DNA of 64,000 nucleotides from Bradyrhizobium xenonodulans. Its GTDB lineage: Bacteria > Pseudomonadota > Alphaproteobacteria > Rhizobiales > Xanthobacteraceae. The notes under the pieces were generated by a model. That model was not told where the DNA came from and did not search any database. It saw only the letters and a list, made by a program, of their open reading frames with translations. The position numbers and the translations under genes are program-made. This document shows, piece after piece, positions 42,791 to 51,636 of the stretch (position 1 is its first letter; each line of letters begins with the position of its first letter). Location: assembly GCF_027594865.1 (NCBI RefSeq), contig NZ_CP089391.1:4990501-5054500 (forward strand). The letters run 5' to 3'.

Positions 42791-43165
42791 CTATTCGCAA
42801 ACATCTACGCGGCGGTATCGCCATCCCGACGGCGTCATGACGCGCTTCCGCACGACGTAGCAGCCGCCGTAACCACCATCGTCGTAGCCGGTACCATAGT
42901 AATAAGGACCGCCGTAACCATAGCCATAGCCATAGCCGTAGCCGTAATAGCCGCCGTAGTAGCCGGCGCCGGCGATCCCCGCCCCGATCGCGACTCCAGG
43001 CCAGAAGCCGCCGCCATGCCAGTGGCCGCCATGGCCCCAACCGCCACCGTGCCAGCCACCACCACCGTGGCCGCCATGTCCGAAACCGCCTGCCTGTGCC
43101 GCCTGCGGCACCGACAGCGCGACCACCGCGACGGCCAGTGCCGCCATCATCATCTTCCGTAACAT
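42791..43165 (-). CDS. Secreted Gly/Tyr/His-rich small protein (124 aa)
   Basis: From ATG at 43165 with GGAGGATCGAGTG upstream. The signal peptide MMMAALAVAVVALSVPQAAQ ends before AGG. The mature part is a glycine/histidine-rich stretch followed by a hydrophobic segment and a Tyr-Gly repeat (YYGYGYGYGYGYGG), then CYVVRKRVMTPSGWRYRRVD. Similar Gly/Tyr-rich proteins with this C-terminal motif are common as stress-associated secreted proteins in Rhizobiales. The repetitive codons (TAT/GGC units) make slippage likely. Confidence 0.82.
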   Translation of the reverse strand: MLRKMMMAALAVAVVALSVPQAAQAGGFGHGGHGGGGWHGGGWGHGGHWHGGGFWPGVAIGAGIAGAGYYGGYYGYGYGYGYGYGGPYYYGTGYDDGGYGGCYVVRKRVMTPSGWRYRRVDVCE

Positions 43166-43268
43166 CACTCGATCCTCCGCGTGGAAACGCTCCACGCTTC
43201 AAAGCAGGATCAAGCTAACGTCACCCGAGCCATTCTGACAGCCTCACTGCCTCACTTCCGCGCGAGCG

Positions 43269-43592
43269 TCAGCAGCCGCGGCAAATGCTCTTCATCTTCT
43301 TGTCGAGCTGCCGGTTCTCGGTATTGACGGTGGCGTCTGCCGCCTCACCCGCGCCGGTGCCGGTGGTGACGCCGGAGGCAGCATTCGCACCCGACGATTG
43401 AGCCGTACCCAGGCTATTGGTGCCGGGCGGCGGAGCGGGCGCATTGGAAACGCCTCCGGTCGATCCCGCGGAGCTTCCGGTCGATCCCGCAGAGCCGCCT
43501 GTCGCCTGCGCGAACGATACGGCGGGCATCGCCGCGAGGGCGAAGATCACGATCATGGTCTTGAGTGAAACGATCGCAGAGGATGCAGCCAT
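43269..43592 (-). CDS. Secreted Gly/Ser/Thr-rich protein (107 aa)
   Basis: A signal peptide of residues about 1-28 (AIVSLKTMIVIFALAAMPAV, cleaved after SFA) precedes a low-complexity Gly/Ser/Thr region with repeated GSAGSTGSSAGSTG and an Ala/Pro linker, ending NTENRQLDKKMKSICRGC with two terminal Cys. The QLDKKM-KSICxGC ending recurs in small secreted proteins of Bradyrhizobium; function unknown. An EcfG-like promoter lies at 43614-43638. AAAGGAGAACGTCG lies before the ATG. Confidence 0.8.
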   Translation of the reverse strand: MAASSAIVSLKTMIVIFALAAMPAVSFAQATGGSAGSTGSSAGSTGGVSNAPAPPPGTNSLGTAQSSGANAASGVTTGTGAGEAADATVNTENRQLDKKMKSICRGC

Positions 43593-43613
43593 CGACGTTC
43601 TCCTTTACCGCTC

Positions 43614-43638
43614 AACCGCCGCGGCGAAGACCGGTTCC
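43614..43638 (-). promoter_or_regulatory. EcfG-like promoter, left half of a back-to-back pair
   Basis: On the minus strand: GGAAC (43638-43634), 16 bases, GGTT (43617-43614). It serves the secreted-protein gene at 43592. The -35 element abuts that of the opposite promoter at 43639. Confidence 0.55.
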
Positions 43639-43663
43639 GGAACAAATGCCGTCACATCAGCTT
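43639..43663 (+). promoter_or_regulatory. EcfG-like promoter, right half of a back-to-back pair
   Basis: GGAAC (43639-43643), 16 bases, GCTT (43660-43663), 24 bp before the ATG at 43687. The shared centre GGTTCCGGAACA gives two outward -35 elements. Confidence 0.45.
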
Positions 43664-43686
43664 GACTGCGAAGGAGGCCAGACACG

Positions 43687-43851
43687 ATGAAAGATCGCGA
43701 TCCTTTTGCAGAAGGCGAGCGCGCCGCGCGCGACAACATCCCGGCCGAGGCCAATCCGTATTCAGATGGCAGCGACGAGCATGCGCTCTGGGCCGCCGGT
43801 CACGAGAAGGTCGCCGGCGCCATCGAGGCGCGCGAATCCGAGGGAAGCTGA
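43687..43851 (+). CDS. Small RMF-like protein (54 aa)
   Basis: ATG at 43687 with AAGGAGG upstream; the protein is acidic and begins MKDRDPFAEGERAARDN. The segment EANPYSDGSDEHALWAAGHE resembles the NPYxxGSxxxxLWxxG part of the ribosome modulation factor family (PF04957). RMF-type proteins dimerise and silence ribosomes in stationary phase. The match is by eye and covers about half the protein. It is too short for most ORF callers. An EcfG-like promoter precedes it. Confidence 0.72.
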   Translation: MKDRDPFAEGERAARDNIPAEANPYSDGSDEHALWAAGHEKVAGAIEARESEGS

Positions 43852-43880
43852 GGCGCCGCGCTGAAGGCGCGCGCCTGCCG

Positions 43881-45575
43881 CTATGCGGCGGCCACCATCT
43901 TCTCGGTCCGGTCCTCGACCATGGTCACGAACATGTGCGACTCTTCGCTGGCGCCGCCGATCTGGACGCGGCGGGCGGAGATCACGCGGCGCCCGCGCGC
44001 GGGATTGTCGATGGTGTCGACGATCGGCTCGAGCTGCTGCTTTTGCGCCAGAAGCTGCTGGTCGCGCCGCTCGATCAATTCGGCGGCCTCCGGCGAGAAC
44101 AATTCCCGCGCAGTCTTGCCGATGATCTCGCCGCGCGACATGCCGATCATCTTCTCGGCCGCCTTGTTGACGAAGACGTAGCGCAAATTGCGCGCATCCT
44201 TGGCGATGATGCCCTCGGCGACGTTCTCGATGATGGTGGCGAGGAAGCGCTCCATCCGCTCCAGGATGCGCTCGCGCTGCCGCAGCTCGGTGACGTCCTC
44301 CTGCACCGACACCCAGCCGCCGCCGTCCATCGGACGCTCGTAGATCTTGATGATGCGGCCGTCGTTCAAGGCGATCTCGTTGGCTGCCGGCTCGCGTCTG
44401 GCGATCCGGTCGAGCACCGCCGCCAGATATTTCGCGATGTCGCCGCTGAACAACCCGCTCTTGACCCGGTGCTGGAGGATTTCCTCGAGCGTCGATCCCG
44501 CCTGGATCGTCTCGGGCAGATTGTAGATCCGCCGGTAGTTGGCGTTCATCGCAACCACGTTGGCCTTGCCGTCGAGCATGATCAGGCCCTGCGGCATGCT
44601 GTTGATCGCGGCCGAGAGCTGCCACTTCTTGGCCTGGTACTTGTCGTTGAAATTGTCGCGCTCGGTCATTGCCGCGTCGCGCGCCTGCGCGGTGCCGATC
44701 TCGAGCTCTTCGAGCTCGAAGATGCGGGCGACCGCGTCGCGGAAGTGCTGCACGGCGCGCGCGAGATGTCCGATCTCGTCGTGGCGGCCGAGATGCGGCA
44801 CCTTGCTCTTGACGTCGCCGTCGGCGATCCGGTCGGTTGCCTGCGTGATCTCGGCCAGCGCGCCGACCACCGAGCTGCGCATGACGACGACGTTGAGCCC
44901 CGCGAGAACGAGCGCCGCGAGCCCGAGCGCGAACAGATAGGCGGCGGCATAGCGGTTCTCGTTGGCGAGTTCGTCCGCCTGGCGGGCGCGCTCCCTGTAG
45001 ATGCGCTCGAGCGCCTCGATATCGCTGTTGAGCTTGTTACGCACCGTCCGGTTGGCGTCGTTGTCGCCCCATTCGCGCGCCGCGGCCGAGCTGATCTCCA
45101 CGCCGCGCCGCACGAGCTCCTGGCGGAACTCGATGAACTGCACGATCCGCTGCCGGAAGCTCGCGAACAGCTCGGCGTCGTCGCCGCGGACGTTCTTCTC
45201 CATGCTCTTCACGGACTCGGCGAGCTCGCGGTTGCGCCGCAGGAGGCCGTCCGCGAACTGCTTCATCTTGGCGCGGTCGTCCGTCATGTAGATGCCGCGC
45301 GACTCCATGACGATCGCATAGATCAGCGCGTTGATGTGTCCGACGTTGATCGCCGCCTCGGCGGAGGAAGCGTGCATGTGACGATAGGTCGTCTGCAACC
45401 GCACCGTCTGGACCGACATCACAAGGAGGAACGTGGTGACGATCGCGAGAAAGCCGGCGATGCTGTAGACCTTCTCGGCAACGCTCAGCGTGTCGGCGCC
45501 GCGAGCGAAACGAACGAGCTTCTTCAAAAATTTGGTTCCGGCGCTGAAACCGGATCCCAGCGCCGCAACACCCAT
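43881..45575 (-). CDS. Membrane PAS sensor protein without an output domain
   Basis: 564 residues. TM1 lies at about 37-58 (VYSIAGFLAIVTTFLLVMSV), followed by a periplasmic four-helix-bundle-like region to about 205, TM2 at about 208-229 (AAYLFALGLAALVLAGLNVV) and HAMP (VVGALAEITQATDRIADGDV, with DEIGHLARAVQHFRDAV). Two PAS domains follow: about 315-425 (INSMPQGLIMLDGKANVVAM; a PAS_7-like core) and 440-555 (IIENVAEGIIAKDARNLRYV). No histidine kinase, GGDEF, EAL or MCP domain follows; it ends MVEDRTEKMVAAA. It may signal through partners, or the gene may have lost its output. The ATG has AGGAGGAGCGGCGCC upstream. Confidence 0.87.
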   Translation of the reverse strand: MGVAALGSGFSAGTKFLKKLVRFARGADTLSVAEKVYSIAGFLAIVTTFLLVMSVQTVRLQTTYRHMHASSAEAAINVGHINALIYAIVMESRGIYMTDDRAKMKQFADGLLRRNRELAESVKSMEKNVRGDDAELFASFRQRIVQFIEFRQELVRRGVEISSAAAREWGDNDANRTVRNKLNSDIEALERIYRERARQADELANENRYAAAYLFALGLAALVLAGLNVVVMRSSVVGALAEITQATDRIADGDVKSKVPHLGRHDEIGHLARAVQHFRDAVARIFELEELEIGTAQARDAAMTERDNFNDKYQAKKWQLSAAINSMPQGLIMLDGKANVVAMNANYRRIYNLPETIQAGSTLEEILQHRVKSGLFSGDIAKYLAAVLDRIARREPAANEIALNDGRIIKIYERPMDGGGWVSVQEDVTELRQRERILERMERFLATIIENVAEGIIAKDARNLRYVFVNKAAEKMIGMSRGEIIGKTARELFSPEAAELIERRDQQLLAQKQQLEPIVDTIDNPARGRRVISARRVQIGGASEESHMFVTMVEDRTEKMVAAA

Positions 45576-45703
45576 GGCGCCGCTCCTCCTGGTTGAAAAC
45601 GCGGCAGGATAGGCACGATCGCGCTAGCGGAGGATTAAAGTATCAGCCGGTATTCTTACGGTACGGAACCAAGGTGCGGCCGCACACGGTCCGCGGGTAT
45701 GTC

Positions 45704-46234
45704 TCAGCCGATCCGTTTCAGGCCTTGCTTGAAGCGCGGACCGTTGGCGACATAGAACTTCGCTGCGCTCCCCATCCGCTGCACCTGCGCATCGTCGAGC
45801 GTGCGGATCACGCGCGCCGGCGAGCCGATGATCAGCGAGCGTTCGGGAAACTCCTTGCCCTCGGTGATGACGGAACCGGCGCCGACGATGCTGTTGCGGC
45901 CGATCCTGGCGCCGTTCATCACGATCGAGCCCATGCCGACGAGCGCGCCCTCCTCGATGGTGCAGCCGTGCAGGATGACGTTGTGGCCGACGGTGCAGTT
46001 CTTGCCGATGACGAGCGGAAAGCCGAGGTCGGTGTGGCAGGTCGAGCCGTCCTGCACGTTGGCGCCCTCGCCGATCTCGATCCACTCATTGTCGCCGCGG
46101 AGCACCGCGCCGAACCAGACGCTCGCGCCCGGCTTCAGCCGCACGCGGCCGATCACGGTGGCGGTCTCCGCGATGAAGTAGTTGCCGTCGGCGGGAAGAT
46201 CGGGTGCCTGCCCGTCGAGCTCGTAGATCGCCAT
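45704..46234 (-). CDS. Gamma carbonic anhydrase family protein
   Basis: 176 residues of left-handed beta-helix hexapeptides. The three zinc His are in [21 protein letters not shown] (two His). It has the short loop form of the CaiE/PaaY/YrdA subgroup and probably trimers. True carbonic anhydrase activity is unproven for many members. The ATG at 46234 has AGGAGACCTCC upstream. It is a single gene on the minus strand. Confidence 0.9.
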   Translation of the reverse strand: MAIYELDGQAPDLPADGNYFIAETATVIGRVRLKPGASVWFGAVLRGDNEWIEIGEGANVQDGSTCHTDLGFPLVIGKNCTVGHNVILHGCTIEEGALVGMGSIVMNGARIGRNSIVGAGSVITEGKEFPERSLIIGSPARVIRTLDDAQVQRMGSAAKFYVANGPRFKQGLKRIG

Positions 46235-46319
46235 GGAGGTCTCCTGTTACGCCAAGCCTGCATAGCGAAACGGGAGCGAGGTGGCAAAGGGCCGCCGCGC
46301 CACGCAGCCCTGCAAAGCG

Positions 46320-46649
46320 TCAGACCAGAACGCCGGCGGCGCGCAGCGTCATCAGGAAGAAGGTGCCGCTCATCATGCTCCAGAAGCCTGCGATGACGGT
46401 CGCCATCATCACGAATTCGAGGCGACGGGCTTCTACCCGCACGCCACGCAGCGTGTTGCGCATGATGATGAAGGGCGCCGCAAACACCAGGAACGGAACC
46501 GCGGCAAACGTCTTCGGCGCCACGCCGTCCTGCAACAGGCCGAAGCCGGCGGGGCGCTGCGCGAACGCCTGGTATCCGTTCACGAGCGCGCCAGCCAGCG
46601 CGAAACCGATACAGATCGAGAAGAGAGAATTGAAAGCCTCAGGTGTCAT
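46320..46649 (-). CDS. Conserved membrane protein, probable DUF6949 family
   Basis: 109 residues with three hydrophobic helices: LFSICIGFALAGALVNGYQAF near the N-terminus, TFAAVPFLVFAAPFIIMRNT in the middle and FVMMATVIAGFWSMMSGTFF near the C-terminus. It is found mainly in Bradyrhizobium and relatives. Function unknown. The ATG at 46649 is a little upstream of the first TM. Confidence 0.78.
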   Translation of the reverse strand: MTPEAFNSLFSICIGFALAGALVNGYQAFAQRPAGFGLLQDGVAPKTFAAVPFLVFAAPFIIMRNTLRGVRVEARRLEFVMMATVIAGFWSMMSGTFFLMTLRAAGVLV

Positions 46650-46860
46650 CGGAACGGTCCGCCCTTACGCAACGCCGGAGCCTTCCTGTGACAAAGAGAG
46701 CCGGTTAACGCTACATTATCCTTAAGGGAAGGTTAACAGCGCCCGCCCGTCCGCGCAGGGCCCTCCCCCGTCCCGGCAGCCGGGAATGCTGCGCGAATTC
46801 GCCGCCGCATGGCATATTCGCCGCTGATTCGTCGGCCATCGGCCGACTTCCCGGGTCGAT

Positions 46861-47580
46861 TTGCGCAAGCTCATGACGATGTTTTCGGCAGCCTCCCCAC
46901 GGTCCTCCAGGACGCACCCACGGGCGCATGTCGTCCCGATCGTGCTCGGCGGCATTGCGGCGCTGGGGGCGGTGGCGCTCGTCGCCTATCTGCTGTGGCC
47001 GACCTGGGGCTCGAGCGGTGCGAGTGCGCCGGACAGGCTGCCGGTGAGCGTCGGCGGCACGCTGTTCAATGTTCCGACGACGGCGATCCGGATGAAAATC
47101 CAGCGGCATTCCGGGCCGCAGGAGCGCATCGATCTCGACTTCCTCTACCCCTCGCTCGAACCGCCGGGCGCGCCGAAGCACGTCACCGCCGACACCGTCG
47201 AGGAGGCGATGCAGCCGATCGACCGCGTCTTCCTGTCGATCTCGGCGCACCACGATGCACTGGCGCCCGAGCAGCGAACGGCCACGATCTATCCGCGCTA
47301 TCTCGACCAGGCCGCGGCCATGCCGCAGGACGGGCTGACGATGCGGATGTTCCGCAGCGATACGCCCTATGGCAGCGAGGACCTCTATTCCGCTGCAAGC
47401 CCCGCGCTGACCGCGCGCTGCACGCGCGATGCGGCCACCCCGGGCATGTGCCTCTCCGAACGCCGCGTCGGGGGCGCCGACCTCACCTTCCGCTTTCCGC
47501 GCAGCTGGCTGTCGCAATGGCACGAGGTGGCGGATGCGCTGGACCGGCTGACGGCGCAACTACGCGGGCCGAAGGGCTGA
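46861..47580 (+). CDS. Membrane-anchored hypothetical protein (239 aa)
   Basis: One transmembrane helix at about 25-47 (VVPIVLGGIAALGAVALVAY) is followed by a periplasmic domain with conserved-looking segments: FNVPTTAIRMKIQRHSG, ERIDLDFLYPSLEP, and Cys pairs in ARCTRDAATPGMCLSERR. It is typical of a small rhizobial family with no assigned role. The frame opens at a TTG; ATG at 46873 is an alternative with no better ribosome binding site. The next gene downstream is the first caspase-like gene, 311 bp away. Confidence 0.72.
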   Translation: MRKLMTMFSAASPRSSRTHPRAHVVPIVLGGIAALGAVALVAYLLWPTWGSSGASAPDRLPVSVGGTLFNVPTTAIRMKIQRHSGPQERIDLDFLYPSLEPPGAPKHVTADTVEEAMQPIDRVFLSISAHHDALAPEQRTATIYPRYLDQAAAMPQDGLTMRMFRSDTPYGSEDLYSAASPALTARCTRDAATPGMCLSERRVGGADLTFRFPRSWLSQWHEVADALDRLTAQLRGPKG

Positions 47581-47891
47581 GCGCGGCTCCCTGCCTTGGC
47601 TTCGGCTGGAGCGCCCAAAACAAAAACTGCGAAAACAACCCCATGCACAGTAGCCAAGCATTGGCGGCATCGAGCATTTTCGTATTTTTCGAACGGCCGT
47701 TGACCCGTCGGGCAAAACAGGAGCACAATTGGCATCATGGGAGGATCGATTTGAATGGATGCGGTTGCGCATCTTCCACCCGGTACCGGAATTGCCCGGA
47801 TCGCCGGACCGATGTGTGACTGATATCACTGATCTTGGATTGCACTTGGGCATTGTGCGAATAATCTGAGCTATTGCATTCGGGGGCTGGA
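47581..47891. other. 311-bp promoter region before the caspase-like array
   Basis: No gene is supported. An imperfect inverted repeat, TTGCAC / GTGCGAA, lies at about 47840-47861 in AT-rich sequence, close to the expected promoter of the first caspase-like gene. Nothing else is recognised. Confidence 0.4.
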
Positions 47892-49742
47892 ATGCGGCTT
47901 CGGCTGTTTGGTTTGTTGATTCTTGCGACCTGGTTTGGGACCGGCTCTGCGCTGGCCGAGAAGCGCGTCGCGCTCGTCATGGGCAACTCGGCCTACAAGA
48001 GCGCCCCGCGGCTCGCCAACCCCGTGAACGATGCCACCTTGGTCGGTGGCATGCTCAAGAAGGCTGGTTTCGACAATGTCGATGTCAGGCTCGATCTCAA
48101 CGCCGCCGACATGCGCAGGTCGTTGCGTGAGTTCGCGGGCCGGACTCGCGATGCCGAAGTTGCCGTCATTTACTATGCCGGGCACGGCATCGAGCTGGAC
48201 GGAGCGAATTACCTGATCCCCACTGACGCCGCTCTGGAAACCGACGGCGACGTGCTCGACGAGACCGTTGCGCTGGACCGCGCCCTGTTCGCCGTCGAGC
48301 CTGCCAAGCAATTGCGCCTCGTCATTCTCGATGCCTGTCGCGACAACCCGTTCGCCAAGACCATGAAGCGCACGGTTGCCTCGCGCGCCATCGGCCGCGG
48401 CCTCGCCAAGGTCGAGCCGACCAGCCCGAACACCATGATTGCCTTCGCGGCGAAGGCGGGCTCGACCGCCTCGGACGGCGATGCCAGGAACAGCCCGTTT
48501 GCCACCGCTCTGGTCGAACGCCTGCCGATGCCGGGCCTCGATCTGCGCAAGGCGTTCGGCTTCGTGCGCGACGACGTGTTGAAGAATACCGGCTACAAGC
48601 AGGAGCCATATGTCTATGGCTCGCTCGGCGGCGATGACGTCTCGCTGATACCGGCCAAGCCGGCAGCAGCGCCAGGCCCGCAAGCCAATCCGCAGGACAG
48701 TGTGCGCCGGGACTATGAGTTGGCGCTCCAGGCCGGAAACCGCGACGCGTGGGAAGCCTTCCTCCAGGCCTATCCCGATGGCTTCTATGCAGGGCTCGCT
48801 CGCGCGCAGCTGAAGAACGTCGCCGCCGAGGAGGCGCGCGCCGCTGCCGCCGCGAAGGCGCGCCAGGCCGAAGACGAAAAGGCACGGCTGGCAGCCGAGC
48901 GGGCGAACAAGGCCGAGCAGGAGAAGGCGGCGGCCGCCGCCAAGGCCGCCGAGAACGCCCGGCTCGCCGCCGAAAAGGCCAAGCAGATCGAGGAGGCCAA
49001 GGCCGCCGCCGCCGAGCAGCGCCGGAAGGACGCCGAGGCCGCCGTGGCGAAGGCGCTGGCCGACAAGCAGGCCGCCGAGAAGGCGCTCGCCGACAAGATC
49101 GCGAGCGACAGAGCCGCCGCCGAGAAGCAAGCGACCGAGAAGCCGCAAGCTGCCGACGGCCAACAGAAAGTTGCAGCCGTCGCCCCAACCTCGTCGCAGC
49201 CGAGCCTGTCGCCGCAAGAGACCGCGAAGCTGGTTCAGTCGGAGTTGCGCCGCGTCGGCTGTCTGGCGACCGCTGCCGATGGCGAGTGGAATGCGTCGTC
49301 GCAGCGCTCGCTGACGCTGTTCAACAAATATGCGGGAACGAAGTTCGACGCCAAGCAGGCGAACTTCGAGACGCTCGATGCGATCAAGGCCAAGCCGGGC
49401 CGGGTCTGCCCGCTGGTGTGCGATCACGGCTTCAAGGCCGATGGCGACGCTTGCGTCAAGATCGCCTGCCGCGCCGGCTATCGCGTCAACGACGACAATG
49501 AATGCGAGAAGGTGCAGGACAAGAAGCCGGTTGCGACCCGAGAGGACGCCAAGCCGCGAGACAACGAGAGGAAGAAGGTCGAGTCCACACCGTCGAAGCC
49601 GCAGGCCGCTGGACAGATGTTCTGTGGACAGGGTGGCTGCAGGCCGGTGCAAAAAGGCTGTCGTCTGGAAAGCGCTCGACCTAGTACCCCGCAGGGCGCA
49701 GCAGCCATGACATCGGGCGGGATGGTGGAAATTTGCAATTGA
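47892..49742 (+). CDS. Exported caspase-like (C14) protein, copy 1
   Basis: 616 residues from ATG at 47892. The signal peptide (LRLFGLLILATWFGTGSALA) leads to the caspase fold, about residues 23-260: EKRVALVMGNSAYKSAPRLA, catalytic His98 in YYAGHGIELDG, Cys149 in VILDACRDNPF. A TPR-like hairpin (AWEAFLQAYPDGFYAGLARA), a long Ala/Lys/Glu coiled coil (about 310-420), a peptidoglycan-binding-like helix bundle (ETAKLVQSELRRVGCLATAA) and an EGF-like Cys module (VCPLVCDHGFKADGDACVKI) follow. The tail is CRPVQKGCRLE then a variable segment ending EICN. It is longer than copies 2 and 3 by an extra coiled-coil insertion. It is the first gene of the array, 110 bp before copy 2. Confidence 0.93.
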   Translation: MRLRLFGLLILATWFGTGSALAEKRVALVMGNSAYKSAPRLANPVNDATLVGGMLKKAGFDNVDVRLDLNAADMRRSLREFAGRTRDAEVAVIYYAGHGIELDGANYLIPTDAALETDGDVLDETVALDRALFAVEPAKQLRLVILDACRDNPFAKTMKRTVASRAIGRGLAKVEPTSPNTMIAFAAKAGSTASDGDARNSPFATALVERLPMPGLDLRKAFGFVRDDVLKNTGYKQEPYVYGSLGGDDVSLIPAKPAAAPGPQANPQDSVRRDYELALQAGNRDAWEAFLQAYPDGFYAGLARAQLKNVAAEEARAAAAAKARQAEDEKARLAAERANKAEQEKAAAAAKAAENARLAAEKAKQIEEAKAAAAEQRRKDAEAAVAKALADKQAAEKALADKIASDRAAAEKQATEKPQAADGQQKVAAVAPTSSQPSLSPQETAKLVQSELRRVGCLATAADGEWNASSQRSLTLFNKYAGTKFDAKQANFETLDAIKAKPGRVCPLVCDHGFKADGDACVKIACRAGYRVNDDNECEKVQDKKPVATREDAKPRDNERKKVESTPSKPQAAGQMFCGQGGCRPVQKGCRLESARPSTPQGAAAMTSGGMVEICN

Positions 49743-49852
49743 GGGGCGCGAGCCTTGGGCGACCGGCCGTCCGGTGTGTTCTTCAATCGTGGCACGGAGT
49801 TGTTCTGGCTTTACCCTGACTACGCTGATCACTTTATGATTTTGGGGCTGCA

Positions 49853-51622
49853 ATGGCTGCGCTTCGTTTTTTCTTGATCATTCTTGCTGTGTGGCTCGGA
49901 TGCGGACCGGCCATGGCCGAGAAGCGCGTCGCGCTCGTCGTGGGCAACTCGGCCTACAAGAACGTGGCGAGGCTCGCGAACCCCGCGAACGACGCCGCGC
50001 TGGTCGGCGGCATGTTCAGGAAGGCCGGCTTCGATACGGTCGACGTCAAGCTCGACCTCAACGTGGTCGACATGCGCAAGGCGCTGCGCGAATTCGGCAG
50101 CAAGGCCCGCGAGGCCGATGTCGCGGTCATCTACTACGCCGGTCACGGCATCGAGCTGGACGGCACCAACTATCTGATCCCGACCGATGCCGCCTTGGAG
50201 ACCGATACCGACGTTCTCGACGAGGCGTTCCCGCTCGACAGGGTGCTGTTCGCCATCGAGCCGGCCAAGCAATTGCGCCTCGTCATTCTCGATGCCTGCC
50301 GCGACAATCCGTTTGCCAAGACCATGAAGCGCACGGTTGCCTCGCGCGCCATCGGCCGCGGCCTCGCCAAGGTCGAGCCGACCAGCCCGAACACCATGGT
50401 TGCCTTTGCGGCGAAGGCGGGCTCGACCGCCTCGGACGGCGATGCCAGGAACAGCCCGTTTGCCACCGCTCTGGTCGAACGCCTGCCGATGCCGGGCCTC
50501 GATCTGCGCAAGGCGTTCGGCTTCGTCCGCGACGACGTGTTGAAGAATACCGGATACAAGCAGGAGCCATATGTCTATGGCTCGCTCGGCGGCGATGACG
50601 TTTCGCTGGTCCCGGCCAAGCCGGCAGCAGCACAGGGCCCGCAAGCCAATGCCCAGGATAGCGTGCGCCGTGACTATGAGCTGGCGCTCCAGGCCGGAAA
50701 CCGCGACGCGTGGGAAGCCTTCCTCCAGGCATATCCCGATGGCTTCTATGCAGGGCTCGCTCGCGCGCAGCTGAAGAACGTCGCAGCCGAGGAGGCGCGC
50801 GCCGCTGCCGCCGCGAAGGCGCGCCAGGCCGAAGACGAAAAGGCAAGGCTGGCAGCCGAGCGGGCGAACAAGGCCGAGCAGGAGAAGGCGGCCGCCGCCG
50901 CCAAGGCCGCCGAGAATGCCCGGCTCGCCGCCGAAAAGGCCAAGCAGATCGAGGAGGCCAAGGCGGCCGCCGCCGAGCAGCGGCGGAAGGAGGCCGAGGC
51001 CGCAGCGGCGAAGGCGCTGGCCGACAAGCAAGCCGCCGAGAAGCAGCAAGCTCCCGACAGCACACAGAAAGTCGCGGCCGTTGCCCCGACCTCATCGCAA
51101 CCCACCCTATCCCCCGCAGAGACAGCGAAGCTGGTTCAGTCCGAGCTGCGCCGCGTCGGCTGCCTGACCGCTACTGCCGATGGCGACTGGAATGCGTCAT
51201 CGCAACGCTCGCTGACGCTGTTCAACAAATATGCGGGAACGAAGTTCGACGCCAAGCTCGCGAGCTTCGACGCGCTCGACGCGATCAAGGCCAAGCCGGG
51301 CCGGGTCTGCCCGCTGGTGTGCGATCACGGCTTCAAGGCTGATGGCGATCAATGCGTCAAGATCGCTTGCCGTGCCGGCTATCGCGTCAACGACGACAAC
51401 GAATGCGAGAAGGTCCAGGACAAGAAGCCGGTTGCGACCCGCGAGGATGCCAAGAAGCGGGATACGGAGCGGAAGCAAACCGAAGCGGCACCTTCGAAGC
51501 CGCAAGGGTCTGGGCAGATCACGTGTAATACGATGGGCTGTCGTCCCGTCAAACCTGGCTGCAGATTGGTGCATTTAGGTGTTCGCGGGGAGCCGGGGAA
51601 CGGTTCGGAAGTCTGCAACTGA
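49853..51622 (+). CDS. Exported caspase-like (C14) protein, copy 2
   Basis: 589 residues. Signal peptide FFLIILAVWLGCGPAMA. The caspase fold has His98 and Cys149, as in copy 1. Compared with copy 1 the first 140 residues differ moderately, but residues 140-345 are nearly identical even at silent sites. The coiled coil is shorter by about 20 residues. The tail is ITCNTMGCRPVKPGCRLVHL followed by a variable segment ending SEVCN. The stop lies 14 bp before the start of copy 3, so the two are translationally linked. The neighbouring copies suggest functional diversification by their tails. Confidence 0.93.
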   Translation: MAALRFFLIILAVWLGCGPAMAEKRVALVVGNSAYKNVARLANPANDAALVGGMFRKAGFDTVDVKLDLNVVDMRKALREFGSKAREADVAVIYYAGHGIELDGTNYLIPTDAALETDTDVLDEAFPLDRVLFAIEPAKQLRLVILDACRDNPFAKTMKRTVASRAIGRGLAKVEPTSPNTMVAFAAKAGSTASDGDARNSPFATALVERLPMPGLDLRKAFGFVRDDVLKNTGYKQEPYVYGSLGGDDVSLVPAKPAAAQGPQANAQDSVRRDYELALQAGNRDAWEAFLQAYPDGFYAGLARAQLKNVAAEEARAAAAAKARQAEDEKARLAAERANKAEQEKAAAAAKAAENARLAAEKAKQIEEAKAAAAEQRRKEAEAAAAKALADKQAAEKQQAPDSTQKVAAVAPTSSQPTLSPAETAKLVQSELRRVGCLTATADGDWNASSQRSLTLFNKYAGTKFDAKLASFDALDAIKAKPGRVCPLVCDHGFKADGDQCVKIACRAGYRVNDDNECEKVQDKKPVATREDAKKRDTERKQTEAAPSKPQGSGQITCNTMGCRPVKPGCRLVHLGVRGEPGNGSEVCN

Positions 51623-51636
51623 AGACAAGGGCTGGA

